A stretch of DNA of 64,000 bases from an uncultured Lachnospiraceae bacterium (GTDB lineage Bacteria > Bacillota > Clostridia > Lachnospirales > Lachnospiraceae), in NCBI GenBank assembly GCA_910578825.1, contig CAJTSB010000014.1:1-64000 (forward strand), in the 5' to 3' direction. A program made the translations under genes and the position numbers. How positions within the stretch are numbered: the stretch's first letter is position 1; each line of letters opens with the position of its first letter. This document shows positions 30,001 to 36,700 of this stretch, in pieces. The notes beneath the pieces were generated by a model. The model saw only the letters and a list, made by a program, of their open reading frames with translations, did no database searches and was not told the origin of the DNA.

Positions 30001-30065
30001 TCAACAATCGCTGCTTTATCCGGCTGTTCGTCCACAATCTTTTTAAATCTGTCCAGAAAGTTCAT
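21078..30065 (-). CDS. Three-module NRPS, A-T-C-A-T-C-A-T-reductase
   Basis: A 2995-residue synthetase. Layout: A1 ~10-480, T1 ~485-550 (L-G-G-D-S), C1 ~555-985 (H-H-L-I-F-D-G near 696), A2 ~1000-1490, T2 ~1500-1565 (unusual G-L-T-S-I-G), C2 ~1580-2010 (H-H-I-I-S-D-G near 1704), A3 ~2015-2510, T3 ~2520-2590 (N-G-G-T-S-L), reductase ~2635-2995 (GATGFLG, Y-I-D-T-K). A1 lacks the Asp235 that binds the amino group (F-V-V-L-V-L-E), so it probably loads an acid without an alpha-amine. A2 and A3 keep it; hand-read pockets are D-A-M-M-S-G-V-I-L-K and D-V-L-T-N-G-G-I-G-K. The expected product is an acyl-capped dipeptide aldehyde or derivative. I start it at MNFLDRFKK, after GGAGG; the frame is open 73 codons further upstream through the promoter. 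Confidence 0.96.
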   Translation of the reverse strand: MNFLDRFKKIVDEQPDKAAIVDLGGARSTTYQELACRSGRVAAKLLEMGDITGQAVIVCMDRRMEYVAAEIGIMMAGAVYVPLLPEYPPERIDYIREDCKAVCTIDGEWMEDIGRYEPIEEYTVADRDRAMIIYTSGSTGRPKGIVHSHGSLYMGAMRNVETLGFGKEERLAATAPLSFVVLVLEYYAILSSGGCVHMLSEEVRRDVRLLESYYAKKEITCGFISPQMLRYFKNRGKALKKVMTGSERVSMLSGDGYVLYNLYGCSETTSMVSAFKVEEPMENTPIGKPAQDVEMFLLDEQGREVPDGEEGEICVLGVLGECYLNMEEQTARTFELKEDGKVLLHTGDIGKKLPDGNFIYVNRRDWMVKINGQRVETGEIEIRMSAVPGVKNAVVKAFEDENGQNYLCGFYVAGEEVAPEDIRACLRETLPDYMIPRFLKRMEELPKNVNGKLDRTALLPPGISEYKGVYREPENEMQKRICEAFEEILHCGRTGIGDDFFQLGGDSINVLKLVECLADFSLTPGMVLKGRTPEKIALLLQEDREMEGARERTVEWDKIREYNGERKEWLLTDSQMGVYLECVSEPECTMYNIPMCCELPEHMDMIRFKEAVKKAVAMHPAFGVKIVQREGSPLMELCPEFLDATVQECTARDMKAAEKGFVRPFVMGQEPLYRMALYRMADGSDKTRRYFFFDVHHLIFDGTSVCVFLEEISTFYKGEEPKEEEISLMDVSVYEETVKQTPEYQAAREYFKSKLDDGEMGETLLKDYRMKSPGASSSSVRMSLSEELSIMAVEQFTRQKGISENTLFLGAFAYALGKYTGGNRSLFCTVNNGRHCTELAESVGMFVRTLPIYQSWEESMVVEEYLQGFQKNFYETMEHDVISFEELARDYDIASDILFVYQGEMLKGLSLDGKRCPAQPLSTGQVQADISVMVMKGQGGYEISLDYRRDLYSEKTARGLSRMLVQVLQGMISCQSLHQISLVSESDVQLLDRFHGPEVPFERTKTVVDLFREQVGNRPDDIAVIYLDKTYTYAQTDEITDRLAAYIARMGIGREQTVSVLIPRCEHMVLASLGILKAGAAYQPLDPTYPKERLSFMIQDADAQLLIAEEELLHLVEGYQGKILLTKDIPELPKVEKDEIPCPPKPEDLFILLYTSGSTGVPKGCMLEHRNLMAFCQWYREYYDLQPEGRVAAYASYGFDAHMMDIYPALTGGASVCIIDQSIRLDLNELNRYFEKQRVTHAFMTTQIGRAFATSVQCGNLKHLSMGGEALTPFAPAGGTKYYNVYGPTECTILSTAYCLERYEEEFPIGKPLSNMKLYVVDSCGRRVPAGVPGELWISGYQVSRGYLNRPEKTAESYSENPFSDAEGYRRAYHTGDIVRFLPNGNIQFIGRRDGQVKIRGFRIELTEVEEIIRKFPGISDATVVAFDEPGGGKYIAAYVVAAVQVDVEAMNAFIMESKPPYMVPAVTMQIDKIPLNQNQKVDKKALPMPQRKKEERKEPAGPVQQRIFECVAEVIGHREFGASTDIYRAGLTSIGAVRLNALLSKTFEGVVVRNKDLKEYNTVEKLEELLRNRGEGETFEIQDAYPLTQTQNGIFVECAANPGSTIYNIPFLFCLDEKVELPRLKKAAEEAVAAHPYIKTTLFMDEKGDIRQKRNDNASFEVEINNRLNREELVRPYQLMEERLFRIELYETEEGNYLFLDFHHIISDGTSCGIFIRDMNAAYEGRKLTAESFSGFEAALVEQKALQGEEYIRAREYYDSVFSGCDTDFLPARDKNETASVGLYRRDIRVNMDALRAFCEEKQVTMNTLFTAAFGFVTGRYVYKDEAVFTTIYNGRNDSRLASVISMLVKTLPVYCNIDGEQEIDSYLKETGEQLLNSMNADIYSFAEISRAYGIKADILFAFQGDDFQFEEIAGQKAILEELRLDTAKAPLSVDVAVNKDEICYQVEYRSDMYEESTIAGLVDSFAVAVEEFCNKRFLKEVSLLSGEARRELEGYNETDYPVEQVTANVLFERQVALHPDKTAVIADGEMRTFRELNENANKIANYLLDMGLHMERMVGVMMPRTVDVYAVRQGIMKAGGAFVPIDPEYPDERIIYILEDSGAEFVIMPKELISQRGQLLGRIAAKVLCLEELLEEGGNIQNPQIDIRPENLCYCIYTSGSTGKPKGVMIEHQNLVNYVDGNPYNVEAQSYIDHATVSLAFAAITFDVSILEECIPLYHGITVCMANEEEIHNPFALSELVLAHGVNMMTCTPSFLINIIDMPEMKEALSQIKVFNVGAEAFPDALYGKIMSLGTAPIIFNGYGPTETTIGCAFEQVTGTKITIGRPMANIKMMAIDKYRNLLPAGVPGELLIIGNGVGRGYVGKPEMTADKFITFEGKKAYRSGDLARWNHHGKIEFMGRMDNQVKLRGLRVELDEIENVMNRYPGVKSSVVLVKEKDSNQFLCGYFVAQQQVDSQKLTCFMQKYLTPYMVPGVLMQLPELPLTNNGKVDKRALPEPDYTQESRNYVAPRTELQRRLCEIFAMALGVEKVGIEDDFFENGGTSLSASKVAMKCMSAGIGVSYADLFEYKTPLALERYLMERENQDGQSGMEEQAAEEDLGQDSIGQILSHNTPEYVDEVRPSAVGNVLLTGATGFLGAHILKTLVETTDNTIYCLLRRGSALSAEKRLKSMLVYYFSNPYEELFGNRIVVIEGDITDAEKVKFLKQYDFARVINCAACVKHFSADDTLERINYQGVLHLICLCRDTGRELIQISTVSVAGENVGQMFPEEKKIHENELDFGQRITNKYIDTKFRAEKAVLAAVAKGMKGRVIRVGNLMSRVSDGEFQINSVTNGFMRTLRGYVALGKFPVSQLDMPAEFSPIDSTAEAIVRLTGAEGDFSVFHAYSSYVIQMADVVEQMNSLGIAIETVSDEEFGASLQKALEDEDKNQLISGLIAYLPGDREEGSVYIDADNSFTTKILYRLGFKWPMPDKDYLHNALKALETLGFFDGKI

Positions 30066-30132
30066 CTCTGTTTCCTCCATTAAAGTTTCACTCGCATAAT
30101 TCGCTCGATAACATTTATAATAAGATAAAAAC

Positions 30133-30198
30133 AGTTTACCAGAAAACTTCCTTATTTTTTTCCTAGTGAGAATACATTGCATTTTTTTGAGCATAATT
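30133..30198 (-). promoter_or_regulatory. Direct-repeat operator C plus extended -10 promoter candidate (NRPS2 genes)
   Basis: Minus strand: AATTATGCT, 12-base spacer CAAAAAAATGCA, ATGTATTCT, then 30 bases, then TGG-TAAACT (-10 at 30133-30138). The distal repeat and A-rich spacer resemble operators A and B; the proximal repeat is weaker (about 5 of 9). A second -10-like TATTAT lies further downstream. The gap to the NRPS2 start is otherwise featureless leader. Confidence 0.4.
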
Positions 30199-30236
30199 TG
30201 TCTGATCCCGGCTTTTTCCCTTTGTATGAATATAAC

Positions 30237-30269
30237 AAAAACAGTAATCTCTAAGAAATTACTGTTTTT
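30237..30269 (-). terminator. Rho-independent terminator after the CAP-domain gene
   Basis: A 12-bp stem (AAAAACAGTAAT / ATTACTGTTTTT) with a 9-base loop lies about 40 bases after the CAP-protein stop, with T-runs on both strands. It insulates the NRPS2 promoter from upstream transcription. Confidence 0.8.
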
Positions 30270-30305
30270 GATTTCGAAATTCATATTCGATTTTTTCTGC
30301 CCGTC

Positions 30306-31289
30306 TTACAATTTAAAAAATTTCACCTGATAGGAAACCGTCTCGTCCAATCCGGTAATCTTCACCTTAAAGGTATCCCCCGCGCGATAACTTATATTTT
30401 TCGGTCGAAAAATAATACATCCCTGTTGTCCGTAATAACTGTTTTCCACATTAAAATAGCCGTTTGACTTCTTGCTGCTGAACGTCCACTTTTTCGTCTT
30501 TTTTCCTCTTTTACGCGTAAGCGTGACCTTTACTTTTGACTCTTTGACCGGCTTTCCCATACTGATGCTCCACGGCATACTGTCAGAAAAATATTCTATC
30601 GGCATATTTTGCGCCGGCCACGCCACGCCGTAATATTGCGTATCCGTAAAGTTACCGTCGAATGCATACATCGCGGCGTAATTATTCACAGAACCAAAGC
30701 CCGTTTTTTTCATGACCGGATTTAAAATCCAGCGTCTATGCCCGACACGGTCAATATTACTGACGTCGTCATCTGCCATCCACTGCCAGACTACATTATA
30801 GGCAAGATTGCCAGACCATGAAGTCATTGCCAGATTGCTGGACCCCGCCCCCTCAAATCCCAGCTTATACAGAGCATTCGACATTTTATTCGGTTTCCGT
30901 GGAAAATGGGATAATTCCTGATTCGCAGCGTTGACCAATGCCGCAGCCTGGCATTTCTTGTTGTAGGTTTTGTCCAGTTTGACATTTGCAGGTATCCCTG
31001 CTATGTAACGCATCGTATTTAAGGCTTTTAATCCCTGATTCAGAGAAGATTTTTTTAATTCTCCCGCCCGGTACGAAGACGATTTCACGGAAGGTTTTTT
31101 CGCATAGTCTACCTGAGTGTTGATATCAAATTTATGATTTTTCACAAATTTGCGGATATCCTTCTGAGTATGATATTGCACGTTCATCCCGGTAGTTTTG
31201 GGTTTTGCCTGACAGGGAAATGATATTGAGGTTATCCCCAGCAGCAGAACCAGTAAAAAAGCCGACAACTTTGTTATGTTTTTTTTCAT
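30306..31289 (-). CDS. Secreted CAP/SCP-domain protein
   Basis: A 327-residue exported protein. A signal peptide (about 1-28, with hydrophobic core F-L-L-V-L-L-L-G-I and cut site near Q-A-K) is followed by a CAP (cysteine-rich secretory/PR-1) domain. Recognisable parts are the A-L-N-T-M-R-Y helix, an E-L-S-H-F-P segment with the cavity His, and the G-H-R-R-W-I-L-N-P motif with the second His. A beta-rich C-terminal domain follows (about 235-327). Bacterial CAP proteins are secreted or surface proteins of mostly unknown role. It has its own promoter and a terminator, so it is independent of the NRPS genes. Confidence 0.88.
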   Translation of the reverse strand: MKKNITKLSAFLLVLLLGITSISFPCQAKPKTTGMNVQYHTQKDIRKFVKNHKFDINTQVDYAKKPSVKSSSYRAGELKKSSLNQGLKALNTMRYIAGIPANVKLDKTYNKKCQAAALVNAANQELSHFPRKPNKMSNALYKLGFEGAGSSNLAMTSWSGNLAYNVVWQWMADDDVSNIDRVGHRRWILNPVMKKTGFGSVNNYAAMYAFDGNFTDTQYYGVAWPAQNMPIEYFSDSMPWSISMGKPVKESKVKVTLTRKRGKKTKKWTFSSKKSNGYFNVENSYYGQQGCIIFRPKNISYRAGDTFKVKITGLDETVSYQVKFFKL

Positions 31290-31323
31290 ATGTTCATCCC
31301 TCCTATCTCAAATATTTTAAAAT

Positions 31324-31352
31324 ATTATACTATAGCTCTTGCATATTTACAA
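31324..31352 (-). promoter_or_regulatory. Promoter of the CAP-domain gene
   Basis: TTGTAA and TATAAT are spaced by exactly 17 bases on the minus strand, about 35 bases before the start codon and just after the MATE gene stop. An AGGAGG site follows. Confidence 0.75.
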
Positions 31353-31364
31353 TCAGGAAAAGAT

Positions 31365-32708
31365 TTACACATCGGCCGACAATCTCCTGTACTCCCTGCG
31401 GTAAAAGACAACGGAACAGCCCATGGCAATGGTCCATCCAACCGGCCATGCGCACCAGATGCCCATTGCAGAACCCATCGCAGCGGAAAAAACAAATGCC
31501 AGGACGACACGCAGAATCAAATCGGTAAACGTCGCCGTCATGAATTTTCGCATCGCGCTTACGCCGCGCAAAATTCCGTCTGCCACCAGTTTTGCAGATA
31601 CTACAAAATAAAACGGAGACAAGATCCACAAAAACTGCCTGCCCGTCATCATTGCTGCGGCAGAGCCCTGCTCCATAAATAAAAGCAACAGATATTTTCC
31701 ACAGAAAATATACAGTATACAGAACGGAATACACAGGCACCATACCATTTTTAAGCCCGCGTGAAAGGCTTCCCGAATACGCTCGTATTTACGCGCGCCA
31801 AGATTCTGCGCCGAAAAATTGGAAATCCCGTTTCCGATCGTGGTAAATGAAGTAATTACCAGATTATTTAACTTAACAGCGGCAGAATATCCCGCTATGA
31901 CGGAGGCGCCAAATCCATTGATAACGCTTTGAATCATGATGTTTCCCACGGAAATAAAACTCTGCTGCAAAATACTGGGAATGGCAACCACAAGGATTTT
32001 CTTCAGTATTGCCCAGTCAAATAACGGCGGTTTTTCCTGCACCGGAATCTGTCTGAGCCTCCCATACACTGTGAGGACAGCAAGCAGGCAGCTTACGCCC
32101 TGACAGAGAAAAGTCGCCCAGGCAACGCCCGACACGCCCATGCCAAATGCTTTTACAAACAAAATGTCTACTGCGACATTCGCACTGGAAGATGCAGCAA
32201 GAAAATAAAACGGCGTTCTGGAATCGCCCAGCGCAGAGAAAATTCCGGTTGCAATATTGTAGAAAAATACGAACGGCAGTCCCCACACATAAATTTCCAG
32301 ATACAGGCTGGAATCTGCAAACAGCTCCTCCGGCGTATGGATAGACTGCAATAAGGGCTCGCAACCCAAAATACCTGTCAGCATCAGTATTCCACAGAGC
32401 GCCGCACTGAACATGCAGGCAGTCGTCACCGTCGTCTTTACCCCTTTATAATCCTTCGCACCAAACATTTGCGAGACAATCACGGAACACCCCATATTAC
32501 AGCCAAATGCAAAAGCAATGAATATCAGGGTAATCTCATAGCTGTTCCCCACAGCCGCCAATGCATTTTCCCCGATGAACTTACCCGCCACCAAACTGTC
32601 TGCAATATTATAAAGCTGCTGAAAAATAATGCTTCCAAACAGCGGAAGACAGAACTTCCACAGCACCGTCTGCGGTTTTCCCACCGTCAAATCTCTGTTC
32701 ATAATCAT
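31365..32708 (-). CDS. MATE-family efflux transporter
   Basis: A 447-residue multidrug and toxic compound extrusion protein with about twelve membrane helices in two repeated halves. It begins N-R-D-L-T-V-G-K-P and contains the usual Q-Q-L-Y-N-I-A-D and G-x-G-x-S-N-F-S-A-Q-N-L-G-A segments. Unlike the NRPS-linked MATE it has no extra C-terminal domain. The start was placed after an AAAGGA site; a longer frame of eight residues lacks one, and an ATG two codons later is also possible. It is divergent from a LysR regulator, which probably controls it. Substrate unknown. Confidence 0.92.
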   Translation of the reverse strand: MIMNRDLTVGKPQTVLWKFCLPLFGSIIFQQLYNIADSLVAGKFIGENALAAVGNSYEITLIFIAFAFGCNMGCSVIVSQMFGAKDYKGVKTTVTTACMFSAALCGILMLTGILGCEPLLQSIHTPEELFADSSLYLEIYVWGLPFVFFYNIATGIFSALGDSRTPFYFLAASSSANVAVDILFVKAFGMGVSGVAWATFLCQGVSCLLAVLTVYGRLRQIPVQEKPPLFDWAILKKILVVAIPSILQQSFISVGNIMIQSVINGFGASVIAGYSAAVKLNNLVITSFTTIGNGISNFSAQNLGARKYERIREAFHAGLKMVWCLCIPFCILYIFCGKYLLLLFMEQGSAAAMMTGRQFLWILSPFYFVVSAKLVADGILRGVSAMRKFMTATFTDLILRVVLAFVFSAAMGSAMGIWCAWPVGWTIAMGCSVVFYRREYRRLSADV

Positions 32709-32745
32709 AACGTCCTTTCCTGATTTACACATTTTCAGTTGTGTA

Positions 32746-32763
32746 TTATAATACGTAATATAA
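32746..32763. promoter_or_regulatory. Palindromic operator candidate between MATE and LysR genes
   Basis: TTATAATACGTAATATAA is symmetric at 16 of 18 positions around ACGT. Its place in the 100-base divergent intergenic region suits LysR binding. Confidence 0.4.
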
Positions 32764-32808
32764 GATATGAAAAATATATATTATATATAGGAGAAATATA
32801 GAAATTAT

Positions 32809-33696
32809 ATGGATATTAATTTTGAATACTACAAGATTTTCTATTACGTCGCAAAATACGGGAACATTACCAGAGCCGCCACCGCACTGGGAAGCAACCA
32901 GCCCAACGTGAGCCGCATCATCAAACTGCTGGAGACACAGCTAAACTGCCGGCTTATCATACGTGAGCCGAGAGGCATCCGCCTCACAGAAACCGGAGAA
33001 CAGCTCTATTCACACGTAGAAATTGCTTACCGCCACCTGCTCGAAGCCCAGGAGGAAATCTGCGGGCAGCCTTCCTCCGGAGAAGGTACGGTGGAAATCG
33101 GAGCGACAGAGACAGCGCTGCACCTGTTTTTGTTTGATATTTTACACGAGTTTAAGACGACGTATCCGGCTATCAAGATTAACATTCATAACCACACAAC
33201 ACACGAGACCTTAAAACAGCTTTCCAGCGGAAAACTTGATTTCGCGCTTATCACAACGCCATTTGAAACGCCCAAATCCGTCCGCTGCGAGAAAATGATG
33301 GACTTTCGTGAAATACTGGTCGGCGGAACCGAATACAAAGACCTGTGCCATATGCCCCTGGAACTGAAGAACCTGAAAAATCACCCCTGGATTGGGCTGG
33401 CGCGGGGAACTGCTACTTATGAACTGTACAATGATTTTTTTCTCAGAAATAACACAGATATCAGCCTTGATATGGAAGTGGCAACATCGGGTCTGATGCT
33501 GCCACTGATAGAAAATAACCTTGGAATCGGTTTTGTGCCAAAACAACTGGCTCTGCCATTATTGGAAACCGGCAGACTCGTACAGATACCGATTAACTGC
33601 ACGGTTCCCAGACGCCAGATTCAGCTTGTCTCCGACAAAGGCCGGGGAAAAAGCCTGGCGGCAGATACGTTTTACAAATACCTGAAAAACAATTGA
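32809..33696 (+). CDS. LysR-family transcriptional regulator
   Basis: A 295-residue DNA-binding regulator. The N-terminal winged helix (about 1-65) reads Y-Y-K-I-F-Y-Y-V-A-K ... S-N-Q-P-N-V-S-R-I-I-K-L-L-E, and the inducer-binding domain (about 90-295) has the typical G-A-T-E-T and G-I-G-F-V-P-K segments. It is transcribed away from the MATE gene, the usual position for a LysR protein controlling its neighbour. It is convergent with the FtsX-type permease gene, 40 bases away, with no clear terminator between them. Confidence 0.92.
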   Translation: MDINFEYYKIFYYVAKYGNITRAATALGSNQPNVSRIIKLLETQLNCRLIIREPRGIRLTETGEQLYSHVEIAYRHLLEAQEEICGQPSSGEGTVEIGATETALHLFLFDILHEFKTTYPAIKINIHNHTTHETLKQLSSGKLDFALITTPFETPKSVRCEKMMDFREILVGGTEYKDLCHMPLELKNLKNHPWIGLARGTATYELYNDFFLRNNTDISLDMEVATSGLMLPLIENNLGIGFVPKQLALPLLETGRLVQIPINCTVPRRQIQLVSDKGRGKSLAADTFYKYLKNN

Positions 33697-33736
33697 TATC
33701 TGCCGCCGGCGAAAACATTTACAAAGAATTGTTCCC

Positions 33737-36700
33737 CTACTCTTTTACCTGCAGCAATTCCAGCACTTTATATCTGGTTACCTGGATTGCCGCTGCCAAA
33801 GCCCCGCAAATACATGCCAGGAAATACAAAAGCCAACAGATGGCAAGCGTCTCCATGCCCCGTACAAACAGTCCTGAACCAAACACTGCGAGGATAAGCG
33901 CCACAAGAATAATGCCAACAATACACAGGAAAATCTGCTCCAATACCAGTATGCACCTTGCCCGTTTTTTGGTGACGCCGAGAATCCGCAAAAACGCTGC
34001 CTCTCTTGCCAATTGCAGGATGACAAGCCCCGGACCGAACAGCCCGATCAGCACAGCCGCAGCCACGGCAATCGGGAACAGCGACTCCAGAAGATCACGG
34101 ACACGTCTGGCATTTTTCAGAGGTTCCGAATCAACACGAAATGATCCCAACTGGGCATACTGCATCCCTTCTTTTCTCCATTGATCCAGCGAGCTCTCCA
34201 GATCCGAAAGCTTTTGGTTATCCGCCAGCGTATATTCACAGTAGCTTACCGGGAACGGCTGTCCATAAAGATTTTGCGCCGCATCGTTTATCACGGTGAA
34301 AACGCCGACGCCCCGGTCTTCATCCTCCGTCTCCAGAAATCCCACAACCTTATAGGGTTTTCCTGCCCGCTGAATTGCAGCCTCAAGCCGATCCTCTTCG
34401 TACACCTGCGGCATAAAATTATACAAATCATCCGACATCATGGTAATCGTGTCGCCCAGAGCGATACCGAGTTCCTCAAAAAGCTCCTTATCCAACAGAC
34501 ACACCCCTCCAGTTTCCTCAAAAGATGCACTGTCATATCCTTGCGCATAAGTAATCTTGCAGCCATTGATCAGATATCGATCCAGATTATTGGTAAATGT
34601 GATTGCGCTGCGGACTCCGATCGCGTTAATGCGCACGTCAAAACGGCGATAATAATAAACATCTTTCACCAAATCTGAATTTAGCAATTCTGCAATGGAA
34701 GTGGACGCAAATTCATTTGCCCTGCCTTTTACTTCCATCTCCCGGCAAGCATCCTGATATGCAAGTTTTGCCATCACAAACGTACCAATCCCAGCCGCCA
34801 GCACGAGTGTCAGGATCAATGACACCGCTGTCTTACCGATGCTGCGCCGCATATGGCGCAGGATGTATGTGATAACCTGGTGAAATGCATTGTATTTCCC
34901 ACGCGCAGGTATTGTTTCTATCGCTGAAAGTTTTGCCAGATTCAGCCCTGCCGGAACAGGGGCAGTATCCGCAATGTCCATCCTTGGTTTGGGAGCTGTA
35001 AAGGAATTTGCGAAAATTCCTCCCTTTTTTATCGCGCCGCCTGCCTCTTCATGCAAGAGCTCCAGCGGCGGTGTTTTCTTCATCCTTTGCACGAAAAACA
35101 GCGTCAAGAGGAAGATAAACATCAGCTCCAAAACCAGACAGAGGATGACTGCATCTATGGGAACCGCCACATCCGGAACATAACCCACGCCCTCAGGCAT
35201 ATTGCTGTCCGCCATACCTTCAAGCGCCTTCCTTACCGTACTGGACGTGTAGAAGAGTCCCGTAAGACCGCCAACTGCCACTGCTGCTAACGACAAAACG
35301 ATAAGCGGCGTCACAATCGAATTTCTGGCTTTCTTACTGGGAACCCCCAGAGTCCGCATAATGGCATAGGACTTTCGGTTCCTGCCGATATAGAGGTACG
35401 CCGCAAGGAACAAAGCAAGCGCTGCCCCAAGCACATACAACACCGTCGTCAATAAGGAAGTCAGCGAGCCAGAGCCAATGCTGTCCTTCATGCCGGCCCA
35501 GCCTCCATCGGAAAAACGCATTGCCAGGTTTAAATCTGCCGCCATCGGCTGTGCCTTCTCCAAAAAGCTTTCTATATCATTTGGATCTTCAATAAAGACA
35601 CTGAACTGTCCCATGCTAATTTCATAATCTTCGGGAATTTCCACCGGCAACAGTGAACGATGTAAAAAAATTGTTCCTGGTCCAAAACGCCATTCAAAAT
35701 CATTCATCCGTTCATTATCATCATTGTTATAGCGATACGCACCTATGATTTCCAATTCCACGGAAGTATTAAACTGCGCAATATCCCCTATATCCCGGGC
35801 GCGCGTGCCAAGTATACCGCTAGACGCATGCCTGTCCCCAAGCTTTACATTTATTTTATCGCCGACAGACAATCCGTACGTCTCCAGAAAAAGCTCGCTC
35901 ACGACGCAGCTATCGGTATCCTCCGCCGTCAGGGGACGTCCCTTAGAGACAAGCAACGTATGTTCATTGACATATGGGATTGCGCGCATGTCCGAGGTAT
36001 ACACCATATCATACGTCATCATGCTCTGGTTGACAGACTCTATCAGCCCTTTATAATACGAGAATTCCTCCGTCTCCAGATAGTCGTCTCCCAATCCGTC
36101 AACCATGCGCAGGCAATCATGCTCTGCCATATATTCTCCCAGTTCAAAAGCCGTTCCCGTCCGCTCACTGTAGCTGCCAAAACTTAAGTACCTCTTTCCC
36201 TTCTCCAGGGCGTCAAAGTAAGATCTCGAATATTTCTCGCTCAACTTCCAGGCAATATCCCCCTCAAACTGGACTAATACCTTCATCTCATCATTCCTGA
36301 TGTCAATGTCGCCGGCATAGACCTTTACATCCTTAAAAACCAGATACAGTTTACTGTAATCTTGCTCCCCATCATATTCCTCATACCCGTCATATGTACC
36401 TTCCACAACATAGTTAGCGGTCATCCAGGAATCTTCATCGCTTAAGACGCGCCTGTAGTCTTCCACCAGTCCGTCCGTCACGTACCTGATATCTGCCAGC
36501 GTAACGCCGGGCAGCGATGCGAATTCCTCAAGCTGCTCATCCGTCGGCCATGGTTTCGGATCCGGTACAAAGTATTCATAATCCATAATGATCGGCTCCA
36601 CGCTGTTATCAAGCGCTGCTACGCCGTGATACATACTCTGTGCTCTCGCGGCCTCCCTGCTGGTAATGACATAATCCGTGACGCGTGAAAATAACGCAAA

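Noticed and set aside
13314..30065. Naming the amino acids activated by the adenylation domains
   Set aside because: The pocket residues were read by hand alignment to GrsA, and I could not match any of them confidently to a known specificity code; a trained predictor is needed.
30093..30109. A further GCATAATT copy in the NRPS2 leader as a fourth direct-repeat operator
   Set aside because: It has no partner repeat 21 bases away on either side and lies next to the ribosome site.
30066..30284. 73-codon in-frame upstream extension of the large NRPS
   Set aside because: It runs through the terminator, promoter and operator region, has no ribosome site, and its sequence is unlike an NRPS N-terminus. 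GGAGG precedes the internal ATG at 30065.
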